Shown one piece after another: positions 1-8,773 of a stretch of 45,675 bases of DNA (its first letter is position 1; every line of letters starts with the position of its first letter). The stretch covers positions 1 through 45,675 of the forward strand of contig CACPBW010000005.1 of NCBI GenBank assembly GCA_902632275.1, read 5' to 3'. Source of the stretch: an uncultured Pelagibacteraceae bacterium. Its GTDB lineage: Bacteria; Pseudomonadota; Alphaproteobacteria; Pelagibacterales; Pelagibacteraceae. Below the pieces are notes generated by a model. It searched no databases and was not told the DNA's origin. It worked only from the letters and a program-made list of their open reading frames with translations. The translations under genes and the position numbers were made by a program.

Positions 1-702
1 AAAGGCATTAACTTTGTTGATCTTAAGGATGCAGGAGATCCAGTAGAACAAGCAAAAATTTATAGCGACGGTGGTGCTGATGAAATTTGTTTTTTAGACA
101 TAACAGCTTCAAACGAAAATAGAGATACCATTTATGATGTTGTAGAGAAAACCTCTAAGAAATGTTTTGTCCCTCTAACAGTTGGCGGAGGAGTAAGGAG
201 CGTTGAAGATATTAGTAAATTACTTAACTGTGGTGCCGATAAAGTTTCAATAAATACAGCTGCTGTAAATGATAAGCAGATTGTTGTTGATAGCTCTAAA
301 AAGTTTGGTTCCCAATGTATCGTTGTTGCAATAGATGCAAAAAAAAATGGAGATATATGGGAGATCTATACTCATGGTGGAAGAAATAAAACAGGTATTG
401 ATGCACTTAAATTTTCAAAAGAAATGGAAAAAAGTGGTGCAGGGGAATTACTCGTAACATCAATGGATAGAGATGGTACACAGGTCGGATATGATATTGA
501 TCTCATGTCGAATATTACATCTGCTGTAAATATTCCTGTTATTGCTTCTGGTGGAGTTGGTACTTTAGATCATTTAGTAGATGGTATTAAATTAGGTAAT
601 GCGAGTGCAGTGCTAGCAGCTTCAATCTTTCACTACGGTAAATATTCAGTAAAACAGGCAAAGGAATATTTGGATTCAAAGGGAATTCCAGTTAGAATTT
701 AA
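1..702 (+). CDS. hisF: Imidazole glycerol phosphate synthase subunit HisF (5' truncated by window)
   Basis: Cyclase subunit of IGP synthase, which uses ammonia from HisH to convert PRFAR into IGP and AICAR in histidine biosynthesis. Frame 1 is open from base 1, so the ORF-track start at 424 is an internal Met. The visible part begins [18 protein letters not shown] and lacks about 18 N-terminal residues, including the first catalytic Asp. The second catalytic Asp is in [18 protein letters not shown] and the C-terminal [10 protein letters not shown] phosphate-binding loop are typical of the (beta/alpha)8 barrel. The 233 visible codons plus the missing part give the usual length of about 250. 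hisE follows after one base, so the two are co-transcribed. Confidence 0.97.
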   Translation, partial: KGINFVDLKDAGDPVEQAKIYSDGGADEICFLDITASNENRDTIYDVVEKTSKKCFVPLTVGGGVRSVEDISKLLNCGADKVSINTAAVNDKQIVVDSSKKFGSQCIVVAIDAKKNGDIWEIYTHGGRNKTGIDALKFSKEMEKSGAGELLVTSMDRDGTQVGYDIDLMSNITSAVNIPVIASGGVGTLDHLVDGIKLGNASAVLAASIFHYGKYSVKQAKEYLDSKGIPVRI

Positions 703-703
703 T

Positions 704-988
704 ATGCTTAAAACTTTAGAAGATTTAATAAAAGTAATAAGAGAGAGAAAATCCTCATCAGATGGTAGCTCTTACACATCAAAGTTACTGAAAGATAAAT
801 CTTTGTCTTTAGAAAAAGTCAAAGAGGAGATTGGTGAACTTATTGAAGCTGTAGAAAACAATTCAAATAAAGTTCATGAGGCAGCTGACGTTTTTTATCA
901 TTTATTAGTTTATCTAGAAGGAAATGGCGTCCGTATTGAGGATATCATGGATGAATTAGAAAAAAGGAAGAAAAAAAAAGAGTCTTAA
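704..988 (+). CDS. hisE: Phosphoribosyl-ATP pyrophosphatase HisE
   Basis: Hydrolyses phosphoribosyl-ATP to phosphoribosyl-AMP, step 2 of histidine synthesis. The 94-residue length fits stand-alone HisE. The metal-binding signature of the all-alpha MazG-like fold is clear: EEIGELIEAVENN followed by HEAADVFYHLLVYL. The C-terminus is lysine-rich (EKRKKKKES). The gene starts one base after the hisF stop, a standard alphaproteobacterial arrangement, so it probably ends a his operon whose other genes lie upstream of the window. Confidence 0.96.
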   Translation: MLKTLEDLIKVIRERKSSSDGSSYTSKLLKDKSLSLEKVKEEIGELIEAVENNSNKVHEAADVFYHLLVYLEGNGVRIEDIMDELEKRKKKKES

Positions 989-1032
989 AAATACCAAATT
1001 AGTGTTAGCCTTCTAAAAATTTATATTCATTT

Positions 1033-1971
1033 ATGAGCCACAAATTTTATAAACCTGCATGGTCAAGACTTCAGAGAAGTGAATTAGCAGTCCCAGGTTC
1101 GTCGCCGAAAATGTTTGAAAAAGCTTTAAATTCAGACGCAGATTATGTTTTCTTAGATTTAGAAGATGCAGTTTCTCCGAATGATAAAGTTGCTGCGAGA
1201 GCAAATGTTGTTAAAGCACTAAATGAAATTAATTGGAGAGACAAAGGAAAAACTATTTCAGTCAGAATTAACAGTTTGGATACTCATTATATGTACAGTG
1301 ATTTAGTTGAGATTGTTGAGCAAGCAGGTAAAAATATTGATACAATACTTGTTCCAAAAGCAGGAACAGCAAGTGATGTTTACATGGTAGATTGTTTGCT
1401 AACTCAAATAGAAACAAACAAAAAAATTGAAAATAAAATTGGAATTGAGTGTTTGATCGAAACTGCATTAGGCATGTCCAATATTAAAGAAATTGCAAAA
1501 TCAAGTGAAAGATTAGAGGCATTACACTTCGGTGTAGCTGATTACGCCGCAAGTCTTAGAGCAAGAACTGTTGTGATAGGTGGATTAAATCCAGATTATC
1601 CAGGAGATCAGTGGCATCACGGATTATCAGAATTAGTTATGACGTGTAGAGCATATGGTCTAAGAGCTATAGACGGACCATTTGGAGATTTTAATGATCC
1701 AGATGCATATATTGCTTCAGCAAAAAGAGCTGCTGCTATCGGTATTGAGGGTAAGTGGGCAATACATCCATCGCAAATAGATTTAGCAAATAAAGTTTTT
1801 TCACCACCTGATGATGAAGTCAAAAAAGCAAAAAGGATTTTAGAAGAACTAGATAAAGCAGCAAAAGAAGGCAAAGGTGCAGCTCAATTAGATGGAAGAA
1901 TGATCGATGCAGCATCTGCACGAATGGCTGAAAATATTGTAAATATAAATAAAAAAATAGAGGAAAAATAA
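1033..1971 (+). CDS. mclA: Malyl-CoA lyase (HpcH/HpaI aldolase family)
   Basis: Predicted to cleave (S)-malyl-CoA to acetyl-CoA and glyoxylate, or the reverse. It closely resembles methylotroph MclA from memory: LHRSELAVPGS-like start (here LQRSELAVPGS), VFLDLEDAV, the metal-binding Glu in CLIETALGMSN and Asp in HFGVADYAAS, then IDGPFGDF and KWAIHPSQ. 312 residues is close to the family length, but the segment after IGGLNPDY is shorter than I recall for the Methylobacterium enzyme. It is followed after 1 base by both subunits of malate-CoA ligase, which supports malyl-CoA over citramalyl- or citryl-CoA as substrate. The 44-base gap from hisE shows no clear riboswitch or Shine-Dalgarno site. 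Confidence 0.9.
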   Translation: MSHKFYKPAWSRLQRSELAVPGSSPKMFEKALNSDADYVFLDLEDAVSPNDKVAARANVVKALNEINWRDKGKTISVRINSLDTHYMYSDLVEIVEQAGKNIDTILVPKAGTASDVYMVDCLLTQIETNKKIENKIGIECLIETALGMSNIKEIAKSSERLEALHFGVADYAASLRARTVVIGGLNPDYPGDQWHHGLSELVMTCRAYGLRAIDGPFGDFNDPDAYIASAKRAAAIGIEGKWAIHPSQIDLANKVFSPPDDEVKKAKRILEELDKAAKEGKGAAQLDGRMIDAASARMAENIVNINKKIEEK

Positions 1972-1972
1972 A

Positions 1973-3136
1973 ATGGATATTCACGAGTACCAAGCAAAAA
2001 AAATTCTTGCAGGATTTGGTGTTACTGTACCAAGAGGTGGGATAGTCTACAGTCCAGAAAATGCAGAGAATAAAGCTAGAGAACTTGGGGGATCCAAGTG
2101 GGTTGTAAAAGCACAAATCCACTCAGGAGCAAGAGGCAAGGCTGGTGGAATTATTGTTTGTAATAGCGAGTTAGAGGTTGCTCAAGCAACAGATAAACTT
2201 TTAGGAAAAAAACTAGTAACTAATCAAACTGGACCTGAAGGAAAAATTGTTAATAGAGTTTACATCGAGGAGGCAACCGATATTAAAAAAGAGCTTTATC
2301 TTGGACTTGTGTTTGATAGAAGCTCAGAATCAATTATGGTGGTAGCTTCTACCGAAGGAGGCATGAGCGTCGAGGAAATTTCAAAACAAAGACCAGAAAC
2401 AATTATCAGATCAAAAATTGAGGTGGCCGTTGGCATGCAACAATTTCAGGCAAGAGAAATTGCATTTGGCCTTGGAATTGAACCTAAGCTGATATCTAGA
2501 ATGGCTGAGGCAATAACTGGTTGTTATCGTGCATTTAGCGAATTAGACGCAACTATGGTTGAGGTAAATCCACTAGTAATTTCAAATCAAGAACAAATTT
2601 TAGCTTTAGACTGTAAAATGAGTTTTGATAATAACGCACTATTTAGGAGAAACCAAATTTCAGAGCTGAGAGATAAATCTCAAGAAAATGCAAGTGAAGT
2701 TTACGCATCTGATAGAGGTCTTAATTATGTAAGCTTAGATGGCAATATTGGAAATATTATAAATGGTGCTGGTTTAGCAATGGCTTCAATGGACATGATA
2801 AAACTTGCAGGTGGAGAACCAGCTAACTTCTTAGATGTTGGTGGTGGTGCAACACCTGAGAAAATTGTTAAAGCATTTAAGCTAATATCAATGGATAAAA
2901 AAGTAAAAGTTATTTTGGTAAATATTTTTGCTGGAATAAATCGATGTGACTGGGTGGCAGAGGGAATAGTTCAAGCACTTCAAAAAATTGAGATAAAAGT
3001 ACCATTAGTAATTCGGCTAGCAGGTACAAATGTAGAAAAGGGCAATCAAATATTAAAAGAAAGTAAAATTAATTATATTGAGGCCAATACATTAGAGGAT
3101 GCAGCAAACAAAGCTGTAAAAGCGCTAGGAAAATAG
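1973..3136 (+). CDS. mtkA: Malate-CoA ligase (malate thiokinase) beta subunit
   Basis: ATP-grasp subunit that, with the next gene, makes malyl-CoA from malate, CoA and ATP. It has the SucC fold order: ATP-grasp N-terminus MDIHEYQAKKILAGFGV, the KAQIHSGARGKAGG loop, VEVNPLV, and the C-terminal CoA-ligase region with GGGATPEK and FAGINRCDWVAEG. FAGINRCDWVAEG and QQFQAREIAFGLG match MtkA of serine-cycle methylotrophs rather than typical SucC as I recall them. Its place between mclA and mtkB is the main functional argument. A succinyl-CoA synthetase beta role is the alternative, but that gene normally sits with sucD and the 2-oxoglutarate dehydrogenase genes. Confidence 0.88.
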   Translation: MDIHEYQAKKILAGFGVTVPRGGIVYSPENAENKARELGGSKWVVKAQIHSGARGKAGGIIVCNSELEVAQATDKLLGKKLVTNQTGPEGKIVNRVYIEEATDIKKELYLGLVFDRSSESIMVVASTEGGMSVEEISKQRPETIIRSKIEVAVGMQQFQAREIAFGLGIEPKLISRMAEAITGCYRAFSELDATMVEVNPLVISNQEQILALDCKMSFDNNALFRRNQISELRDKSQENASEVYASDRGLNYVSLDGNIGNIINGAGLAMASMDMIKLAGGEPANFLDVGGGATPEKIVKAFKLISMDKKVKVILVNIFAGINRCDWVAEGIVQALQKIEIKVPLVIRLAGTNVEKGNQILKESKINYIEANTLEDAANKAVKALGK

Positions 3137-4024
3137 ATGTCAGTGTTAATTGATAAAAGTTCAAAAATATTAATCCAAGGATTTACCGGTAAGATGGGCA
3201 CTTTTCACGCAGAGGAAATGATAAAGTACGGTTCAAACGTGGTCGGCGGAGTAACTCCGGGTAAAGGAGGATCAAAGCATTTAAATTTACCAGTATTTAA
3301 CACAGTCAAAGAAGCTGTAGAAACAACAGGAGCATCAGCTTCAATATTATTTGTTCCACCAGCATTTGCTGCAGATTCAGCTATGGAAGCAGCTGACGCC
3401 GGCATAAAAACCTGTGTTGCAATAGTAGACGGGATACCCTCACACGACATGATAAGAATTAAAAGATATATGAGAAGATATTCAAGAGTACAAAAAATGA
3501 CATTGATCGGACCTAATTGTGCTGGAGTGATTAGTCCCGGTAAAGCTATGCTTGGTATAATGCCTGGACATATTTATAAAGAGGGAAAAGTTGGAATTAT
3601 TGGCAGATCAGGGACTCTTGGATACGAAGCAGCTCAGCAAATGAAAAATTTAGGAATTGGTATTTCTACAAGTGTTGGAATAGGAGGAGATCCTATAAAT
3701 GGTAGTTCATTCAAAGATATTTTAGAAAAATTTGAAGAAGATAACGAAACAGATGCGGTTTTGATGATAGGAGAAATTGGTGGGCCGCAAGAAGTTGCAG
3801 CTGGAAAGTTTGCAAAAGAAAATATGAAAAAACCAGTTATTGCATATATTGCAGGTTTAACAGCTCCTAAGGGCAGGGTAATGGGACATGCTGGAGCAAT
3901 TGTTTCAGCATATGGAGAAAGTGCTGTAGAAAAAGTTGAACTTTTAAAAGAGTGTGGAGTAACTATCTCTAAAAACCCCTCTGTAATGGGAGAAACTGTA
4001 AAATCGGTATTAGAAAAAAAATAA
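3137..4024 (+). CDS. mtkB: Malate-CoA ligase alpha subunit
   Basis: SucD-like CoA-binding subunit that carries the phosphohistidine intermediate. Visible are the CoA-binding Rossmann start (ILIQGFTGKMGTFHAEEM), GGVTPGKGG, LIGPNCAGVISPG, GRSGTLGYEAA, and the active-site His in KGRVMGHAGAIVS. 295 residues is normal for the family. It begins directly after the mtkA stop with no gap. Together with mclA it forms a complete malate to acetyl-CoA plus glyoxylate module. Succinate as substrate cannot be excluded from sequence alone. Confidence 0.88.
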   Translation: MSVLIDKSSKILIQGFTGKMGTFHAEEMIKYGSNVVGGVTPGKGGSKHLNLPVFNTVKEAVETTGASASILFVPPAFAADSAMEAADAGIKTCVAIVDGIPSHDMIRIKRYMRRYSRVQKMTLIGPNCAGVISPGKAMLGIMPGHIYKEGKVGIIGRSGTLGYEAAQQMKNLGIGISTSVGIGGDPINGSSFKDILEKFEEDNETDAVLMIGEIGGPQEVAAGKFAKENMKKPVIAYIAGLTAPKGRVMGHAGAIVSAYGESAVEKVELLKECGVTISKNPSVMGETVKSVLEKK

Positions 4025-4025
4025 C

Positions 4026-4370
4026 ATGGGAAAAATTAAAATAATTGCTTTTATTATTCTGGCTTTCATCATTTATAAAGTTTTCGTTGCTGTAAAAAAT
4101 TTTGAAGTTGGATTAGATAAACAAGTTGCAGAAGTAGAAAAAATGGGTTTTGAGAAAGAGGACGAAGTAATTGGATTAATGATGTATTTAGGTGATGATG
4201 ATAATTTGGAATTGGTGGAACATTTATTGGTTAAAAATAGATCAAAATGCTTTCAAATGAAAGAAATAGCAGAGGAATCATCGAACGCATATTATGAATG
4301 TGCAAGAATTAAAGCAATGGTAAAGGAAGGAAAAATTTTAAGTGTTATAGAGGAGCTTGAAGTTTTATGA
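4026..4370 (+). CDS. Small membrane-anchored protein of unknown function
   Basis: I do not recognise this 114-residue protein. One N-terminal hydrophobic segment (about residues 5-22, IIAFIILAFIIYKVFVAV) is followed by an acidic, probably helical soluble part, so it is likely anchored in the inner membrane. Two cysteines (SKCFQM and YYECARI) lie in the second half. It starts one base after mtkB and its stop overlaps the HIT gene start by 4 bases (ATGA), so it is almost surely translated as part of this operon. Confidence 0.75.
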   Translation: MGKIKIIAFIILAFIIYKVFVAVKNFEVGLDKQVAEVEKMGFEKEDEVIGLMMYLGDDDNLELVEHLLVKNRSKCFQMKEIAEESSNAYYECARIKAMVKEGKILSVIEELEVL

Positions 4371-4735
4371 TAAATTATGATGATCATAATATTTTTGCGA
4401 AAATTTTAAGGGGGGAGATACCTTGTAAGAAAATATATGAGGACGAATTCGTTCTGTCTTTCTATGATATAAATCCACAAAAAAAAATTCATGCACTTGT
4501 TATTCCAAAGGGCAAGTACGTTGATCTGGACGACTTTTGTAAAAATGCTTCACCAAAAGAAATGGTTGGGATGTTTAAAGGAATTGAAATAGTCTCAAAT
4601 AAACTTGGTATTTCATTGAGAAGTGGTAAAGGCTATAGGGCGCTAACAAATATCGGTAATGATGGAGGCCAAGAGGTGCCACATTTGCATTTTCATTTAT
4701 TTGGAGGTGAAAAAATTGGAAAGATGGTTTCATGA
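4367..4735 (+). CDS. HIT family nucleotide hydrolase/transferase
   Basis: Histidine-triad protein of the HinT type, which hydrolyses phosphoramidates of purine nucleotides such as AMP-lysine. It has the conserved start (NIFAKILRGEIPCKKIYED), central FYDINPQKKIHALVIPK, and the triad HLHFHLF at about residues 104-110. 122 residues is the normal length. It overlaps the preceding unknown gene and the following GNAT gene by 4 bases each, so translation is probably coupled. Its physiological substrate cannot be read from context. Confidence 0.93.
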   Translation: MINYDDHNIFAKILRGEIPCKKIYEDEFVLSFYDINPQKKIHALVIPKGKYVDLDDFCKNASPKEMVGMFKGIEIVSNKLGISLRSGKGYRALTNIGNDGGQEVPHLHFHLFGGEKIGKMVS

Positions 4736-5235
4736 TAGAAAAAATTGAGAGATTTTATTTAGAAATAAGTACTATTAATAACTTAAAAACTAAACCAATC
4801 TCATCTGAATGTTTTTCTCTAAAAGAGGCAAATAAAGATAATTTTGATTTAAACAAATTTTTTTATAAACAAATTGGAAAAAGACATCAGTGGGTCGATA
4901 GACTTATCTGGCAAGATAAGGATTGGTTAAAGTACATTTCAAACGAAAATTTAAGGACCTATATTTTAAAAAAAGAGAATGATCTTGTTGGTTACTTTGA
5001 ACTTATTTTTAATAATAATGATTGTGAAATAGCTTATTTTGGAATTTTAGAGGAATTTATTGGAAAAGGCTATGGAGGCTTTCTTCTCTCAGAAGCATTG
5101 AAAATTGGTTTTAAAAAAGCTAATAGAATTTGGGTGCATACATGCTCGTTAGACCATCCAAATGCGATAGAAAATTATAAGTCTAGAGGAATGAAAATTT
5201 TTAAAACAGAAATTTTGAAAAGAACAGCTATTTAG
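4732..5235 (+). CDS. GNAT-family N-acetyltransferase
   Basis: Predicted acetyl-CoA-dependent N-acetyltransferase of 167 residues. Motif A is visible as GILEEFIGKGYGGFLLSEAL (Q/R-x-x-G-x-G/A type loop, about residues 102-121), and the C-terminal part DHPNAIENYKSRGMKIF is the usual motif B with Asn and Tyr. The first 60 residues do not identify a substrate. The ATG overlaps the HIT gene stop (ATGA). The weakly hydrophobic body has no signal peptide, so it should be cytoplasmic. Confidence 0.87.
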   Translation: MIEKIERFYLEISTINNLKTKPISSECFSLKEANKDNFDLNKFFYKQIGKRHQWVDRLIWQDKDWLKYISNENLRTYILKKENDLVGYFELIFNNNDCEIAYFGILEEFIGKGYGGFLLSEALKIGFKKANRIWVHTCSLDHPNAIENYKSRGMKIFKTEILKRTAI

Positions 5236-5244
5236 GAGAGCTAT

Positions 5245-6078
5245 TTGATTATTTGGATTGCTTCATATCCTAAAAGCGGAAACACTTGGGTAAGGTCAAT
5301 AATTTCATCTTATTTTTTTTCAGAAAATGGAGATTTTGATTTTTCGTTATTAAAAAAAATATCTCTTTATCCAGGACCAAAATATTTTAAAAATAAAATC
5401 ACGAAGCCAGGTGAAGTTAGTTTATTTTGGGAATCATCACAAAAAAAAGTTATTAAAAATCAAAAACAAATTTTTCTTAAGACCCATAATGCTTTAATTT
5501 CTCTAAATAATAGAAACTTTACTACTGAAAAAACCACTTTAGGTGCAATTTATATAGTTAGAGATCCTAGAAATATACTTTCATCATTAAAAAATCATTA
5601 CGACCTTAAGGATTATGAAGAAACATTTGAATTTATGAAAAACAAAAAAAAATATATTTGGGATATTAGAAATCAAAATGATTTTAGTGGATTTCAATTT
5701 TTAGGATCGTGGTCAGACCATTATAAATCATGGATAAAAAATACAAAATTTAAAACTCTTATAATTAAGTACGAAGATCTTGAAAAAGATTGTTACACAA
5801 CCTCGCATAAATTGATTGAGTATATTTTACTTTTAAATGGGCAAAACAATAAGGTAAATGAAAGAAAACTTTTTAAATCTATTGAGACAACAAAATTTGA
5901 CATTTTACAAAGTAGAGAAAAAGAAACAGGTTTTGACGAAAGCATTAAAATTAACGAAAAAAATAAATCTTTCTTTTACTTAGGTCCAGAAAATAAGTGG
6001 CAAAAAACATTGCCAAAAGAAATTTTATCAAAAGTTGAAAAAGAGTTTAGGGATGATTTAAATTTTTTTAATTATTAG
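5245..6078 (+). CDS. Sulfotransferase domain protein
   Basis: Likely PAPS-dependent sulfotransferase of 277 residues. The 5'-phosphosulfate-binding loop is at the very N-terminus (IASYPKSGNTWVRSII) and the 3'-phosphate-binding motif at about residues 105-122 (GAIYIVRDPRNILSSLKNHY). A Trp-rich stretch with SWSDHYKSW and YEDLEKD follows, as in the Sulfotransfer_1 family. The start is TTG at 5245, supported by an AGGAGA site 5 bases upstream and by the need to include the PSB loop. It is last in the mclA operon, and its 3' end overlaps the convergent lolA by 11 bases. The acceptor is unknown; lipids, surface glycans or small metabolites are possible. Confidence 0.85.
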   Translation: MIIWIASYPKSGNTWVRSIISSYFFSENGDFDFSLLKKISLYPGPKYFKNKITKPGEVSLFWESSQKKVIKNQKQIFLKTHNALISLNNRNFTTEKTTLGAIYIVRDPRNILSSLKNHYDLKDYEETFEFMKNKKKYIWDIRNQNDFSGFQFLGSWSDHYKSWIKNTKFKTLIIKYEDLEKDCYTTSHKLIEYILLLNGQNNKVNERKLFKSIETTKFDILQSREKETGFDESIKINEKNKSFFYLGPENKWQKTLPKEILSKVEKEFRDDLNFFNY

Positions 6079-6634
6079 TTGGATTCGGCAGTCTAAATTG
6101 ATTTTTTCTTACGTTAATATTTTTTTTTAAATCGAATAAATATGTAATCACTAAATTTTGGTAGATATCAATATTTTGCCATCCAATAATATTATGGGAA
6201 AAAATGTCAAAAAAAATGTTTATTTGATATTCACCCTCAACAAATTTAAATCTTAAATACTTTTCATCTATAATATCACCGTCACTTTTTTTTATTTTTT
6301 CTAGTAAGAAATTTTTATCTAAAATTAAATTTAAAGCTGTTTTTTCTATTGGGTAGATATAATATTGATCATTTTTTAAATTTTGTATAACCAATTTCTT
6401 ACCATTCGAGACTAATATTTTTTTACTTTTTTCATATTTACAATAAATTTTTTTTGGATACTCAATTAAGCAATTACCTTCTTGGGTTTTATCACCTATA
6501 TGTTGTTTGAATTTAAATGAGAGACTTTCTGTATTATTTAAATTTTTAATAATATTACTTTTTGTAGAAGCAAGTAAATTGCACTGGGAAAAAACAAATA
6601 TAAAAAAAAAAAATGTTGTTACATATCGCATCAT
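6068..6634 (-). CDS. lolA: Outer-membrane lipoprotein carrier protein LolA-like
   Basis: Predicted periplasmic chaperone that carries lipoproteins from LolCDE to the outer membrane. It has an N-terminal signal peptide (MMRYVTTFFFFIFVFSQCNLLAS), then NLNNTESLSFKFKQ, typical of the first LolA strands, KIYCKYEKSKKILVSNGKKLVI and a central YPIEKTALNLIL segment. 188 residues is slightly short. It is very diverged and lysine-rich. Its ATG overlaps the ftsK stop by 4 bases; ftsK-lolA is a common gene pair in Alphaproteobacteria and supports the call. Confidence 0.82.
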   Translation of the reverse strand: MMRYVTTFFFFIFVFSQCNLLASTKSNIIKNLNNTESLSFKFKQHIGDKTQEGNCLIEYPKKIYCKYEKSKKILVSNGKKLVIQNLKNDQYYIYPIEKTALNLILDKNFLLEKIKKSDGDIIDEKYLRFKFVEGEYQINIFFDIFSHNIIGWQNIDIYQNLVITYLFDLKKNINVRKNQFRLPNPTNN

Positions 6635-8706
6635 TTAATTACTTCTCTTTTTCCCACATGGTTTGCTTTACTTACAAAACCATCTGCTTCCATAGCATCA
6701 ATAATTCTAGCAGCTCTATTATAACCAATCTGAAGTTTTCTCTGTAAAAATGATGTTGAAGCTTTACCTTCTGTTCTTATTATTTCAACAGCAGTGTGGT
6801 ATAATTCGTCCTTCTCATCTACTTTATTAAAATCTTCTGATTTTTTTTGATCTCCAAAACTTAAAATTTCGTCAAAATACTCTGCTTCACCTTGAGATCT
6901 CAAGAAATCATTTACCTTCTTAATTTCTTTTTCAGATACAAAAGGTCCATGTATCCTAACAATTCTGTTGGCAGAAGTCATATAAAGCATATCTCCTTTT
7001 CCAAGAAGTTGTTCTGCGCCTTGTTCACCCAATATTGTTCTACTATCAATTTTTGAAGTTACCTGAAAAGATATTCGTGTAGGAAAATTAGCTTTAATAG
7101 TCCCTGTAATAACATCAACACTTGGTCTTTGAGTTGCCATTATAATGTGAATTCCAGCTGCTCTTGCCATCTGAGATAATTTTTGAATATAATTTTCGAT
7201 TTCTTTTCCAGCGACTAACATTAAATCTGACATTTCATCCACAATAACCACTATGTACGGCATAGGTAGAGAATGTTTTTCATTGTATCCATCAATATTC
7301 CTTACACCTTCTTTTGTCATTAGCCTATATCTACTTTCCATCTCTTTAACTACCCATCCTAATACCGATGCAGCTCTTTTAGGTTCAGTAATTACTGGAC
7401 ATAAAAGATGTGGAATTCTCTCGTAAGTCGATAACTCTAGCATCTTAGGATCAATTAAAATAAACTTACATTTATTTGGTGTTAGTTTGTAAAGTAAAGA
7501 TAAAATAATTGTATTAATACAAACAGATTTTCCAGATCCGGTAGTTCCAGCAATTAGCAAATGAGGCATTGAGGCTAGGTCCCCAATTATTGGAGTTCCT
7601 GAAATACTTTTACCTAATGCAATTGGTAATTTGATATCTTTTTTTCTAAATTCTTTGCTTGAAATTATTTCACTTAAATAGACGTTCTCTCTAATATTAT
7701 TGGGTAGCTCAATACCAATCGTGCTTCTTCCAGGTATTGTTGATATTCTTGCTGATTCAGAACTGGTATTTCTCGCTATATCCTCAGAAAGATTTATGAC
7801 TTTTGAAACCTTTATTCCAGCTGCAGGTTCGAATTCATTGAGAGTTACCACCGGTCCATGGCTCACTTTAGTTATATTCCCTTCGACACCGAAATCTAGC
7901 AATATTTTTTCTAAACTTTTTTGATCGTAATTACTTTTTAACATATCTTTTTGGATACTATTTTTTTGCTGGGTTTGAAGAAAATCTATAGCAGGTAATT
8001 TAATAATATTTTTTTTTTGATTTTTAGACTGAGAAAAATTATCAAATGTAAAATTTTCTTGCGTATCAGTTTCATTTTGGGGTAATTTAATTTCATTATT
8101 TTGATTATTAACTACTGTTTCATTTTTCAATTTTTTTTTAAAAAGAAGATCCTTAATAGTTACAAGATGATATAATTTAAAATTAATACTCAATAAAAAT
8201 AAAAGTATTAATATTAAAATGAAACTTAAACCAAAAATTTCTTCATTGGAGCTTACTAGCTCACTGATGAAACTATCTACTAAATAATTTCCAATAAAAC
8301 CGCCATTACCTCCAATTGATAAAAAAAAAGATTCTTTAAAAAAAAGAGATAAATATAGAGATCCTACTATTGAATATAAAACTATAAAAAATAAATTTTC
8401 AAATAAAATTAAAAGCTTTTTGCTAAAAAAGACATTCACACCTGTAATGACTACAGATAAAGGTATTAAAAAAGAAACTAAGCCTATTGCTTGAAAAAAA
8501 AAATCAGAAATTAAACTCCCTTTTAAACCTAATAAATTTTTAATTTCTTTATTTTCAGAAAATATAAAATTTGGATCGTTTGGTGAATAAGTAATTAAAG
8601 ATAAAAAGAATAATAAACCTAAAATAATTATACCTATACCAATTGTTTCAATAATTTTGTATAAAACTATATTTCTTGCGTTTATTAATAAATTTTTAAA
8701 ATCCAT
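6631..8706 (-). CDS. ftsK: DNA translocase FtsK
   Basis: Septal DNA pump that clears and resolves chromosome termini at division. Order: N-terminal membrane domain with about four helices in residues 20-180, a short Asn/Gln/Lys-rich linker, the alpha/beta RecA-like motor with Walker A GTTGSGKSVC (about residue 385-394) and Walker B VVIVDEMSDLM, then a C-terminal winged-helix gamma domain (LQRKLQIGYNRAARIIDAME) that reads KOPS sites. At 691 residues it is shorter than most FtsK because the linker is reduced, consistent with a streamlined genome. It is first in an ftsK-lolA unit and divergent from the ubiH-like gene. Confidence 0.97.
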   Translation of the reverse strand: MDFKNLLINARNIVLYKIIETIGIGIIILGLLFFLSLITYSPNDPNFIFSENKEIKNLLGLKGSLISDFFFQAIGLVSFLIPLSVVITGVNVFFSKKLLILFENLFFIVLYSIVGSLYLSLFFKESFFLSIGGNGGFIGNYLVDSFISELVSSNEEIFGLSFILILILLFLLSINFKLYHLVTIKDLLFKKKLKNETVVNNQNNEIKLPQNETDTQENFTFDNFSQSKNQKKNIIKLPAIDFLQTQQKNSIQKDMLKSNYDQKSLEKILLDFGVEGNITKVSHGPVVTLNEFEPAAGIKVSKVINLSEDIARNTSSESARISTIPGRSTIGIELPNNIRENVYLSEIISSKEFRKKDIKLPIALGKSISGTPIIGDLASMPHLLIAGTTGSGKSVCINTIILSLLYKLTPNKCKFILIDPKMLELSTYERIPHLLCPVITEPKRAASVLGWVVKEMESRYRLMTKEGVRNIDGYNEKHSLPMPYIVVIVDEMSDLMLVAGKEIENYIQKLSQMARAAGIHIIMATQRPSVDVITGTIKANFPTRISFQVTSKIDSRTILGEQGAEQLLGKGDMLYMTSANRIVRIHGPFVSEKEIKKVNDFLRSQGEAEYFDEILSFGDQKKSEDFNKVDEKDELYHTAVEIIRTEGKASTSFLQRKLQIGYNRAARIIDAMEADGFVSKANHVGKREVIK

Positions 8707-8773
8707 AAATTTAAAAAACTATATTTATCACTTTGTATCATTTAAAATTTGTTGTTAAAATTAAAAATTAAAT
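8707..8773. promoter_or_regulatory. Divergent intergenic region between ftsK and the UbiH-like gene
   Basis: A 67-base AT-rich spacer must hold both promoters. It contains TATATT- and TTTAAAAT-like stretches but no pair of -35/-10 boxes I would defend. Neither gene has a strong Shine-Dalgarno site here. Confidence 0.4.

Noticed and set aside
989-1032. Glycine riboswitch upstream of the malyl-CoA operon
   Set aside because: Glycine riboswitches control glyoxylate/malate genes in some relatives, but 44 bases is too short and no aptamer motif is present; the dctP and ccmC leaders also lack it.
1820-2122. 100-codon minus-strand ORF across the mclA/mtkA junction
   Set aside because: Shadow of two well-supported genes; Leu/Phe-rich composition comes from the antisense of Glu/Lys-rich sequence.
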